64,000 nt of DNA from an uncultured Eisenbergiella sp. (GCA_947626995.1 CANQUI010000002.1:40141-104140), one strand, 5' to 3'. Numbered from the stretch's first letter, positions 11,101-19,756 are shown. Notes: a model not told the origin generated them from the sequence alone. A program made the numbers and translations.

Positions 11101-11961
11101 ATGATGCGGATCGTTCTTATGATTTTTCTGTGCCTGGGCGGTTTATGGAGTCTGTCTCCCAAAATCACCGCGGGCGGAGACAGCGTATTGCCGCACGGGT
11201 TTGTGGAGGAGCCGGAAGGGACCCGATGGATGAATTCCGACGGAAGCTGGGCGTCGGATCAGTGGCTGTCCACGCAGGGAGAGCGGTATCATTTTGATGC
11301 GGACGGTTATCTGCAGACCGGATTTACCCGGATCGGAGACGAGACGTATTATCTGGAACCGCAGATGCGGGTAGGCTGGCTGTATTATGAAGGAGGGCTT
11401 TATTTCTTCCGGAGGGACGGCAGCATGACCCACGATTTTAAAAGCGGAAACCTGCAGTTTGGAACGGACGGAAAGCTCAGTATCGTGACACCGAAACCAA
11501 AGGAGACGAAGCTTCGCCGAATCGTGAAAAAGATTCTGAGTGAAATCATTACCGAAGGGATGACGCCGGAAGAGCAGCTTAAGGCCTGCTATTTTTACAT
11601 GATCGATCACAGCACATACGAACGTTTTTACGAGGCGCCCTCCGGCGAATGGACCTGGACCAGGGAATATGCGGAATATATCCTGACCACGGGACAGGGG
11701 AACTGCTATCGCTATGCTTCCGGCCTGGCCTACCTGGTCAAGGAGCTGGGATTCGATGTGAAGGTGATCACCGGTGAGGTGAAGGCAAGACGGGGCGGAA
11801 CCACGCCTCATTCCTGGGTGGAGATCTGTCTGGATGGAACGTGGTATCTTTTCGACTGTGAATTGCAGGATGCCAACGGCATCGATCTGTATCAAAAAAC
11901 CTATGGGAATTATCCCATCCAGCCGCTGAACAAGCTGCGGGAGTGGAAGGTGGAGTTTTAG
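11101..11961 (+). CDS. Secreted protein with cell-wall-binding-like repeats and a transglutaminase-like domain
   Basis: Signal peptide; repeats TRWMNSDGSWASDQWLS/ YHFDADGYLQTGFTRIG; catalytic-type motifs GNCYRYA...PHSWVEI...YLFD. Confidence 0.85.
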   Translation: MMRIVLMIFLCLGGLWSLSPKITAGGDSVLPHGFVEEPEGTRWMNSDGSWASDQWLSTQGERYHFDADGYLQTGFTRIGDETYYLEPQMRVGWLYYEGGLYFFRRDGSMTHDFKSGNLQFGTDGKLSIVTPKPKETKLRRIVKKILSEIITEGMTPEEQLKACYFYMIDHSTYERFYEAPSGEWTWTREYAEYILTTGQGNCYRYASGLAYLVKELGFDVKVITGEVKARRGGTTPHSWVEICLDGTWYLFDCELQDANGIDLYQKTYGNYPIQPLNKLREWKVEF

Positions 11962-11990
11962 AAATCCGGGAAGGAACTTCAGAAAAACAG

Positions 11991-12019
11991 TTGACCCTGA
12001 CACAAAAATCTGGTATTCT
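11991..12019 (+). promoter_or_regulatory. Promoter of tRNA-Val
   Basis: TTGACC-17 bp-TATTCT. Confidence 0.7.
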
Positions 12020-12034
12020 ATTCAGGTAGAAAAC

Positions 12035-12107
12035 GGAGACATAGCTCAGCTGGGAGAGCATTTGCTTGACGTGTAAAGGGTCGCAGGTTCGAGTCCTGTT
12101 GTCTCCA
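12035..12107 (+). tRNA. tRNA-Val (anticodon GAC)
   Basis: Cloverleaf: acceptor GGAGACA/TGTCTCC, D-loop AGCTGGGA, anticodon loop TTGACGT, T-loop TTCGAGT; 3' CCA not encoded. Confidence 0.93.
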
Positions 12108-12115
12108 TGATAAGG

Positions 12116-12163
12116 CGCCATTGCAGTTAGAACCGGATCAGTTCCGACTGCAATGGTGTTTTT
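12116..12163 (+). terminator. Rho-independent terminator after the tRNA
   Basis: cgccattgcagt ... actgcaatggtg stem followed by T-run. Confidence 0.85.
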
Positions 12164-12197
12164 ATGTCCTTTTTCTCAGACGGGAAAGAAAAAAAAA

Positions 12198-12563
12198 TCA
12201 CAGGGAAACCACAGATTCTGTTCTCTGCGACGCAGAATTACAGTGTTTGACCAGAAGCTTTGCCTCTTCCACCAACAAAGAGCGGAAATCGGTGGGCAGT
12301 TGATTATAATAGTGGATCAGCCGCTGCAGCGTCTCCGCGTTCCCGGGAAAGGCAGGTTTGGGCGTGGTAGAGATTCCCAGCAGGTAATCCGTGGAAACCT
12401 GAAAATACCGGGCGATAGTGGACAGCGTCTGAAAGTCCGGCTCCCGGTAATCGTTCGCGTATCCGTTTAGCGTAGTGGCCGCTATGTTCAGTTCTTTCCC
12501 AAGCTGCCGCTGTGTCAGTTCCCTCTCTTCCATCAGTTCTTTTAGTCTTTGTCCGAATGTCAT
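12198..12563 (-). CDS. XRE family transcriptional regulator (121 aa)
   Basis: MTFGQRLKELMEERELTQRQLGKELNIAATTLNGYANDYREPDFQTLSTIARYFQVSTDYLLG. Confidence 0.92.
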   Translation of the reverse strand: MTFGQRLKELMEERELTQRQLGKELNIAATTLNGYANDYREPDFQTLSTIARYFQVSTDYLLGISTTPKPAFPGNAETLQRLIHYYNQLPTDFRSLLVEEAKLLVKHCNSASQRTESVVSL

Positions 12564-12678
12564 AGTCCTATCCCCTTTCATCAACGCAAGGACGTCTCGC
12601 AAAGAGCGCGGCGTCCGACATAGTTACTTGTATTGTAAAGTAGTTGCTTTTACGGTTTCATGTAATATGCGAAACGAA

Positions 12679-12707
12679 TTGACATTACTCGTAATGAGGT
12701 TTATTAT
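12679..12707 (+). promoter_or_regulatory. Promoter with embedded palindrome (putative operator)
   Basis: TTGACA-17 bp-TATTAT; perfect inverted repeat CATTAC-TC-GTAATG at 12683-12696. Confidence 0.7.
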
Positions 12708-12817
12708 TTATATTATGCGGATTTGAATTTTGTATGCAAACCACATTTGACGAAGGATCCGAGTTTTTTGGCGCAAAGGGAAAATGCACCGGGATCCCGT
12801 CTGAGAAAGGAGAAGAA

Positions 12818-14191
12818 ATGAGAAAAGAAAAGAGACAAAAAAACAAAATGACAGCGGTAACGCTGGTGCTGTCCCTGCTGCTTGCTTTGCTGGCAGGCTG
12901 CGGCGGATCGGAGAAGGAGACAACGTCAGCGACAGCGTCAGCGGAAACGGCGTCCGCAGAGGACGCATCAGAGGAAAACGGACAGACGGACGGCGCGCTT
13001 TTTACGCAGTGGTTGGACGGCCTGGAAGGCGACGAGAATGTGTTTTATCTTTGGGACCAGGACGCCGGCGAGGGGAGGCAGCTTGAAAACGGACAGTCCT
13101 ATGAGATGGAAAATGACGATCGTCTGGTTCTGTATACACCGGAGAAACCCAAAACGGCCTCCTTTATGGCAGACAACGACCCAGAAATAGAATCTTACAG
13201 CGATCATTATATGGTTTTTTCCGTCCCTGTGACCAGGATGATCCGGTTTGAGAGCGAGGTGGCGACAGATGCGGGAGACAGCATCGGGTTTTATTTTATC
13301 CTCGTTCCGCCCGGCGGTCTGACACCGGACTGGTATATGGATTCGGAAGGAATCAAAAACGAAGAACTGGGGATGAAAATACGAAAAGACAATTCCGAGG
13401 GTAGTAGGCTCTGGCTGCATGGCGGGTTTACGCAAAATGAGCTTCACTATGATTCCAGTAAACCTGCCGGCGATCTGGGAACGGTGTCAGGTACTCTGAT
13501 CTGTGGTTATTATGAGGGAGATCTGGACAGCTTTATGGCGGAGAATCCCTACCATCAATTTACGGAAAAAGGAAGTATAGGGGGACTGGAATATGCCTAC
13601 GGCAAAGACGAAGCGTTTTCAGATGTGGATGTAGTTTTTGTCGGAAACGGCATCTATTTGATGTTATCCTCCTTAAGTGTGGAAGAAAAAGACATAGAAA
13701 GTTATCTCAACACATTTATGAAAGCAGAGAGAGAATCTGACGCTTCCTTTTTAGCCTATTCCGCGGAGGATGGGTTCCATTGTCCGGCGCTGGGAATAGA
13801 GTTTCTCTATTTAGGGTTAATGGGGGAATTTGCGGTCCGTTGTGACAACGAAGAGAAAGGGATGACGATTGCCGGAGATAGCTACGCGGGAGATGTATTC
13901 CGTAGAGAAGAATCGGAAGATATCGAGACGGCGCTCCAAAGATTCGTAGATTCTTATACCGAAGCAGACTACGGCAGTACGACATGGACCGAAGCGGGAG
14001 AAGACGTGAAAAAAACAATCGGAAAGATCCCTTATCAGGGAAGAGGCGTACAGTCTGATCATTACGATGCAAATGATCAGCGATGGATCTTTTTGTCGGA
14101 TGAAACCCCCTGGATCATCATGATTTCTTTTTTCAGTGCTGACGGAGGGGTGTATGAGGATTACACCAATGTGATCGAGAAACTGAACTAA
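12818..14191 (+). CDS. Predicted lipoprotein, paralogous to the protein at 36038-37087
   Basis: Lipobox LLALLAGCG; WDQDAGEGRQLENGQSYEMENDDRLVLYTPEKP resembles WNPTTETGNILENDEVYKMEENDVLVLYKPEEF in the other copy. Confidence 0.8.
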   Translation: MRKEKRQKNKMTAVTLVLSLLLALLAGCGGSEKETTSATASAETASAEDASEENGQTDGALFTQWLDGLEGDENVFYLWDQDAGEGRQLENGQSYEMENDDRLVLYTPEKPKTASFMADNDPEIESYSDHYMVFSVPVTRMIRFESEVATDAGDSIGFYFILVPPGGLTPDWYMDSEGIKNEELGMKIRKDNSEGSRLWLHGGFTQNELHYDSSKPAGDLGTVSGTLICGYYEGDLDSFMAENPYHQFTEKGSIGGLEYAYGKDEAFSDVDVVFVGNGIYLMLSSLSVEEKDIESYLNTFMKAERESDASFLAYSAEDGFHCPALGIEFLYLGLMGEFAVRCDNEEKGMTIAGDSYAGDVFRREESEDIETALQRFVDSYTEADYGSTTWTEAGEDVKKTIGKIPYQGRGVQSDHYDANDQRWIFLSDETPWIIMISFFSADGGVYEDYTNVIEKLN

Positions 14192-14289
14192 GAGCGGGGC
14201 AAAAGAGACATTTCGCGCCATATATCTTTCGCTCACAAAGGGCTGTCACCCGGTATCATCCGGTCAAAAGGAAGCAAGGAGGATGAAAC

Positions 14290-14595
14290 ATGAGCGAGGT
14301 CAAAAAAAACAGCGCACTCAATGAGATCAATGAAAAAGATCTGGAAGAGGTTTTGGGCGGACGTGACGAGCCTACGGTTCCCAGAGTGATTCCGGAAGAA
14401 GACGAGCCGGCCGCTCGGGAATGGATGGTCAAAAACTGCAACCATTGCAACAACAAAAAGGAGTGCAGCCGCAGCCGCGGCTGCCTCATTGTTTTGTGGT
14501 TGAAGAATTTGGCGCGTCGGCGCCGGTCAGTCGTTTGGGTTTCAGATAGTGGGCGGCGAACTGGGCGATGGCGCCGATTCGCCGGTAGGTCATAA
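14290..14595 (+). CDS. Candidate RiPP-like precursor peptide with Gly-Gly leader and Cys-rich segment; C-terminal tail overlaps the convergent gene
   Basis: caaggagg RBS; MSEVKKNSALNEINEKDLEEVLGG leader-like sequence, then acidic/Pro spacer and CNHCNNKKECSRSRGC (CX2CX5CX5C). Confidence 0.55.
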   Translation: MSEVKKNSALNEINEKDLEEVLGGRDEPTVPRVIPEEDEPAAREWMVKNCNHCNNKKECSRSRGCLIVLWLKNLARRRRSVVWVSDSGRRTGRWRRFAGRS

Positions 14596-15880
14596 TCTTG
14601 CAGAGCAGATCCGTGAACTTGCCGTATTTGCGATAGAACAGATTGAACAGAAGATACGGCGCGCGCTGCTGTCTGCTTTCCGGCATACGGCGGAGGATGT
14701 TTTTCAGACGATAGGTCTGCCGGTAGACGCGCAGATATCCGCGGTACAGTTCCTTTTCCGTCATGTGGAGCGGACGAAATACCACGTTTGCCGTGTTGTA
14801 AAGGGAGAGGTCTTCCGTTGTGATGCGGCCCTGATTTTTCATGCGTTCATAGAGCGCCGTACCCGGATACGGAGTCAGAATGTGCGATGTCACCGTTTCG
14901 ATCTTATTTCGGACGATCCAATCCAGCGTGGCGTCAAAGGTCTCCGGGGTGTCTCCGTCAAGGCCGAATACGAAGCTTGCGTTGATCATGATGCCCCGGT
15001 CGTGTATGGCTTTGACGGCGCGGTCGTAATCGGCGGCGCTGTTTTGGATCTTGTGGACGCCGTCGATGGAGCCGGGATTGATGCTTTCAAAGCCGATGAA
15101 CAGGCTCTGACAGCCGCTTTCTTTCATGAGATCCAGAAGCTGCAAATCGTTGGCGGCGTTTAGGGATACCGCCGCGTTCCATTTCAGTTTCATGGGTTTG
15201 ATGACGTTGAGAAATGCCTTGGTCCAGTCGGGGTTGCCGGCAAAATTGTCGTCGATGAACATGATGTGCCGGGACCCCACCGCCCGGATATCCGCAAGCA
15301 CGTCTTCGATGCTGCGGTTCACATAGTCCCGCTGCGTGGCGCTGTTATAGCAGAAATCGCAGCGAAAAGGGCAGCCGCGGCTGGTATGTACCACATTGCA
15401 GTAGAGATATTTTTTGCGGTCGATAAAATCGTACGCCGGGGAGACGATCTGATCGCTTTTAAGCTTTCCTGCGCAGCGGTAGACTTTTTTGAGCGTCCCG
15501 GCCTGATAATCCGCAAGAATATCATACCAGGTCCCTTCGGCCGCGCCAATGCTGATTGCGTCAAAGCAGTCCGGAGGCAGGGTTTGAAACGCGGTGGTGA
15601 TGTGGATACCGCCGGCAACCACAGGGATGCCGCGCTTCCGAAACCGGGCGGCGATTTCTGCCGCGCGCGGGAACGTGTCCACCGTGACGGAGATCCCGAC
15701 GAGATCCGGATGATCGTCATAGCAGATGGGCTGGATGTTTTCATTTTCCAGCACGACGCAGTGTTCCTTCCGAAACATATTGACGATGGTTAAAAGGCCC
15801 AAAGGCGGCGCCATATGGATTTTCAGGTCGGTGTCCATCGGCCTTTTTTTCATTTTCGGCTGAATCAGTTTGAGATACAT
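14486..15880 (-). CDS. B12-binding domain radical SAM protein
   Basis: N-terminal B12-binding-like fold (MAPPLGLLTIVNMF...DLVGISVTVDTF...VVAGGIHIT); SRGCPFRCDFCYN CxxxCxxC cluster motif. Confidence 0.92.
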   Translation of the reverse strand: MYLKLIQPKMKKRPMDTDLKIHMAPPLGLLTIVNMFRKEHCVVLENENIQPICYDDHPDLVGISVTVDTFPRAAEIAARFRKRGIPVVAGGIHITTAFQTLPPDCFDAISIGAAEGTWYDILADYQAGTLKKVYRCAGKLKSDQIVSPAYDFIDRKKYLYCNVVHTSRGCPFRCDFCYNSATQRDYVNRSIEDVLADIRAVGSRHIMFIDDNFAGNPDWTKAFLNVIKPMKLKWNAAVSLNAANDLQLLDLMKESGCQSLFIGFESINPGSIDGVHKIQNSAADYDRAVKAIHDRGIMINASFVFGLDGDTPETFDATLDWIVRNKIETVTSHILTPYPGTALYERMKNQGRITTEDLSLYNTANVVFRPLHMTEKELYRGYLRVYRQTYRLKNILRRMPESRQQRAPYLLFNLFYRKYGKFTDLLCKIMTYRRIGAIAQFAAHYLKPKRLTGADAPNSSTTKQ

Positions 15881-15983
15881 TTTTTTCTTCTTTCGGACTT
15901 CTTTTTGCGGCAGTATAGCATGTCGGTCCTCTCCCGTCAAGGAGACGGAGGTTCTTTTTTTGAAAAATAATACGCAAAATGAA

Positions 15984-16012
15984 TTGACAATACGCGTAAA
16001 GAAAAATAAAAT
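15984..16012 (+). promoter_or_regulatory. Promoter resembling the one at 12679
   Basis: TTGACA-17 bp-TAAAAT with TACGCGTA palindrome in the spacer. Confidence 0.65.
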
Positions 16013-16054
16013 AGAAAAGGGTTGTTTTCAGAAAAGCATATACGGAGGAAAAAA

Positions 16055-16456
16055 ATGAAAAAGTATATGTTCGCGCTCATGGTTGTGGCGCTGATGGCCG
16101 GATGCGCGCCAAAAGAGGAAAAAGAGACGCAGGATCCCACCGCCGTGGAGGTTATGGCGACGCCGGTCCTTTCGGAAGAAAGTACGCAAATCGAGGAGGA
16201 GACCGGGACGGAGACGGAAACCGAAACTGAAACAGAGACCGAGACCGAAACCGAAACGCCGGACGGCGGTCAGGACAGGGCGCGGGCGCAGGCAATCGCG
16301 GAGGCCGAGGCCGCCGCGGCGGCAGCCTCGGCCTCCGCCCAGGAGGATACGGCGGTAACGGAGGTCAGCCGCACCTATATTGAGGATTGCGGGATGGACA
16401 GCGGTTACTGGGAGGTCCGCTATTCCGATGGGCATGTGGAATATTTGGAGGATTAA
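16055..16456 (+). CDS. Small predicted lipoprotein with (TE)n and Ala-rich low-complexity linkers
   Basis: MKKYMFALMVVALMAGCAPKEEK lipobox; [20 protein letters not shown]. Confidence 0.75.
   Translation: MKKYMFALMVVALMAGCAPKEEKETQDPTAVEVMATPVLSEESTQIEEETGTETETETETETETETETPDGGQDRARAQAIAEAEAAAAAASASAQEDTAVTEVSRTYIEDCGMDSGYWEVRYSDGHVEYLED
16204..16260 (+). repeat. In-frame (TE)n-coding hexanucleotide repeat
   Basis: Runs of (gaRacN) units: gagacggaaaccgaaactgaaacagagaccgag... Confidence 0.8.
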
Positions 16457-16473
16457 GTTAGGAGAGCAGAAAT

Positions 16474-18903
16474 TTGAAACGCAGCAGGAGAAGACGGCGT
16501 GACTACGGACTGGTGAGATACTATCCCATCAGTTACGGCAGGATCAATGACGTCAGGACAAGAAAGGGCAGGAAATCCCGGCGCGAGAGATCCTCCGCTT
16601 TTTTCGGCGCCTTTTTTGCAGCCATGGTCCTGTCGCTGATTGTAGCCATCGCAGCCATTTTATATATGGGAATGATCCGGCCGAAATTCGGCGACGGCGC
16701 CATCGAGATCAGTCTGGGAGACGGAGTGGTGGAGCTGACCTGGCCGGCTATGCGGGAAACGGACCGATGCCGGGTGTATTGTTATGAAGCGGCGCAGAAC
16801 CGTTATGTCTGGTACGGAGAATATGGGCAGGAAAAAATCGTGCTGCCGGATCCCGGAACGCAGGAAGAGCTGACGTATAAGCTCCAGGTCGTGCGGGAGA
16901 CGTCCTTTCTGGGATTCTCCCACGTTTTGCAGGGGGAAAAGAAAAAGCTTTCCCTGGACAAAGGCGTCGTGGCGCGGCCGGTGCTGACGGAGAGCGTCAA
17001 TGTCGGCCAGCGGATTTTTTCCGTACGCTGGCCGGTCAGGGCGGCAAACGAATACGAAGTATTTTTGACGGATCAAAACGAAGACTGGCAGCTTTACGAA
17101 ACAACGGTGGCAGGAGGCGTCGATCTGGATTTTATGCGGGACATGCAGGTGCCGCAGAGGGATCAGCCGATCCGGCTGGCGGTGCGGGCAAAGCGGGAAG
17201 GCGACGGGTATGTGATGTACAGCGCGCTGTCCGATCCCGCCTATATCGACCGCAGTAAGCTGATGGAAGGAAACCTCGGGATCACCTGGGCCAGGACGGA
17301 CGTCTGTCAGTATATTCTCCGGTGGGAGGCCGGAAAGGGCAGATATTACGAAATTCAGCAGTGGTCTCAAAAGACCGGAGAGTGGGAGACGAAGGAAACG
17401 CGCGACCGAAACAGCGGTCTGTCCTATGAAACCGGGCGGCTGCCCTCCGGGACGGAAGTGCGGTTTCGCATCGTCACCTATAACAACGAGACGGAGCGCT
17501 TAAGCGGCGCTTATGTGGACGATCCGACGGAGGTCAGTTTCCGCACGGAATATTCACCGCTTTACTGTACCATCTGGCCGCTGGTGGATCTGACCCTTCA
17601 GGAAAGCGCCCAGGGAGGGGCGGCCATGGGACAGGTGCCCGCCGGGACCCCGCTGTGCGTGCTGGGAGAAAGCGACGGACAGTTTCGTGTCCGTTACCGG
17701 GATCAGTACGGCTATCTCGACTCCCGGTACTGTATGATCAATCTGCCGGATTATATCGGAAATCTGTGCGCTTATGATATTACCAACAGCTACGCGTCCC
17801 TCTTCCGGGTGCACGGCTACGACATTCCCGGGATCACCGGCACGGTTGTCAAAGGATATGAAGGGATCTGTCTGGACGAAAAGGATTTCCTGGTGCCCTA
17901 TCTGTACCCGTGCACAAAGAAGCTGATCCAGGCGGCGGAGGCGGTGCGCGAGGACGGTTATTACCTGCGCATTTACGACGCGTTTCGACCCAACGAGGCG
18001 ACCCGGTATTTATACGACACCATGGAGCGCCTTATGGATCTGCCTTTGCCGGAACGATCGGAGACGGACTGGGCGGACGACGGAACAAGGGTTTGGAACG
18101 GGGAGCTTTACGGCGGACTGAAACCGGAGGCGCTTTCCCGTCTGGAAGCGATGTCGGCGGATCAGCTGCAGGTCATGGGGCTTTCCCAGAGCAGCGTCGC
18201 AGCTTTGGGCGGGCTTTCTCCGCAGGCGCTTTTGCAGATCAAAAATCTGTCGGAAGGGGCGCTTGCCGTTTTCGCTTCGCTGCCGGGCGAACAGCTTACG
18301 GCGGCGCAGGCCGATCCCAACACGGCGGCGCAGCTTGGGCTCGCGCAGCTTCTGGGCACGCTGTCTTTCGAGGAAATTTCTGTTTTACGGGGCCTGCCGG
18401 GGGGAGAGCTTACCGCATTTTGGCGATATCTGACGCAGAATATGCAAAGCTACGACAAGGAGATGACAAACGGGTCGTATCACCTGGGAAGCTTTCTGGC
18501 GGCGGAGACGTCGGCCCACAATCGGGGCATCGCGGTGGATCTGACGCTGGAACGGCTGGACGGAAAAGGCGCGGTGCAAATGCAGACCTCGATGCACGAT
18601 TTAAGCTGGAATTCCGCTCTGACGCAAAATAACGCCAACGCGGATCTGCTGGCGCAGTACATGAAGAACGCCGGCTTTCACGATCTGATTTCGGAGTGGT
18701 GGCATTTCCAGGACGACGAGACAAGAAACGAAATCGGCCTGAATTCCTATCTGACCCTGGGCGTAGAGGTGACAGGATGGAAAAAGGACGATCAGGGCTG
18801 GAAATACCGGCAGGCGGACGGCAGCTATTATCAGAACTGCACCGTTGAGATCGACGGCGCAAACTATACGTTTGATGAGAACGGATACGGGAGGGAAGAG
18901 TGA
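16474..18903 (+). CDS. Membrane-anchored VanX-like D-Ala-D-Ala dipeptidase/carboxypeptidase (peptidase M15) with an inserted helical region and C-terminal wall-binding repeat
   Basis: SAHNRGIAVDLTL (SxHxxGxAxD) and SEWWHFQ (ExxH); N-terminal TM; GWKKDDQGWKYRQADGSYY repeat; TTG start with RBS. Confidence 0.87.
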   Translation: MKRSRRRRRDYGLVRYYPISYGRINDVRTRKGRKSRRERSSAFFGAFFAAMVLSLIVAIAAILYMGMIRPKFGDGAIEISLGDGVVELTWPAMRETDRCRVYCYEAAQNRYVWYGEYGQEKIVLPDPGTQEELTYKLQVVRETSFLGFSHVLQGEKKKLSLDKGVVARPVLTESVNVGQRIFSVRWPVRAANEYEVFLTDQNEDWQLYETTVAGGVDLDFMRDMQVPQRDQPIRLAVRAKREGDGYVMYSALSDPAYIDRSKLMEGNLGITWARTDVCQYILRWEAGKGRYYEIQQWSQKTGEWETKETRDRNSGLSYETGRLPSGTEVRFRIVTYNNETERLSGAYVDDPTEVSFRTEYSPLYCTIWPLVDLTLQESAQGGAAMGQVPAGTPLCVLGESDGQFRVRYRDQYGYLDSRYCMINLPDYIGNLCAYDITNSYASLFRVHGYDIPGITGTVVKGYEGICLDEKDFLVPYLYPCTKKLIQAAEAVREDGYYLRIYDAFRPNEATRYLYDTMERLMDLPLPERSETDWADDGTRVWNGELYGGLKPEALSRLEAMSADQLQVMGLSQSSVAALGGLSPQALLQIKNLSEGALAVFASLPGEQLTAAQADPNTAAQLGLAQLLGTLSFEEISVLRGLPGGELTAFWRYLTQNMQSYDKEMTNGSYHLGSFLAAETSAHNRGIAVDLTLERLDGKGAVQMQTSMHDLSWNSALTQNNANADLLAQYMKNAGFHDLISEWWHFQDDETRNEIGLNSYLTLGVEVTGWKKDDQGWKYRQADGSYYQNCTVEIDGANYTFDENGYGREE

Positions 18904-18904
18904 G

Positions 18905-19741
18905 ATGCAAAAAGGAACGTGGGGGATTTTCGCGGCGGTTTTTCTGCTTTTGGGATGCGGGATGACAGCGCGGGCCCAAGAGGCAGGCGTTTATGGTTTC
19001 CTGCAGACTCCGGACGGCGTGATGTGGCAAAATGCCGACGGCAGCCTGGCGAAGGATTGCTGGGTCGGCGTGGGGGAGAAAATCTGGCATTTGGATTCAA
19101 ACGGATATGTACAGGTGGGTCTGACCGAAGCGGACGGGGACTTTTATTATCTGACGCCGGAAGGAATCCTGACGACGGGATGGCTTACAATCGGAGACGG
19201 GATCTATTTTTTTGACGCGGACGGAAAGATGGCAAAAAATACACAGATCGAGGGATTTGTGATCGGGCCGGACGGCCGGGTATCCGGCGTGTCTGCGCTG
19301 GCGCAGCTGGTCAGCCGCACTGTGGCCTCCGTCACCACGCCGGAGATGACCGGGGCGCAGAAGCTGAGAGCCTGTTATGAGTATGTGCTGGATTTTACCA
19401 GCTATCAAAGAAGCTATGAGACGCCGTCGGGAGACTGGGTGGGGCCCTATGCGGCCGAACTACTCACCACGGGAAAGGGAAACTGTTATCGGTATGCGGC
19501 GGCGTTTGCCTGTCTGGCAAAGGGGATCGGATATGAAGCGCGGGTGGCCACCGGGCAGATCAAGGCGGCGAGAGGCGGCGTGACGCCCCACGGCTGGACG
19601 GAGGTGAAGATAGACGGGGAATGGTATCTTTTTGACCCGGATATGGAAGACGCCAAGAAGTGGGATTTTTACAAAAAGACGTACGACGGTTACCCGGTAA
19701 AGCCGCTGGAAAAACAGGCGGAATGGGCAGTCGTTTTTTAA
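18905..19741 (+). CDS. Secreted wall-binding-repeat/transglutaminase-like protein (paralog of 11101-11961)
   Basis: VMWQNADGSLAKDCWVGVGEKIWHLDSNGYVQVGL repeats; GNCYRYAAAFACLAKGIG...PHGWTEVKI...YLFDPD. Confidence 0.86.
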   Translation: MQKGTWGIFAAVFLLLGCGMTARAQEAGVYGFLQTPDGVMWQNADGSLAKDCWVGVGEKIWHLDSNGYVQVGLTEADGDFYYLTPEGILTTGWLTIGDGIYFFDADGKMAKNTQIEGFVIGPDGRVSGVSALAQLVSRTVASVTTPEMTGAQKLRACYEYVLDFTSYQRSYETPSGDWVGPYAAELLTTGKGNCYRYAAAFACLAKGIGYEARVATGQIKAARGGVTPHGWTEVKIDGEWYLFDPDMEDAKKWDFYKKTYDGYPVKPLEKQAEWAVVF

Positions 19742-19756
19742 AGGAGCGGGGAAAAT

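Noticed and set aside
12035-12163. tRNA-Val as an integration site of a genomic island
   Set aside because: No integrase and no second copy of the tRNA 3' end noticed downstream; it has its own promoter and terminator.
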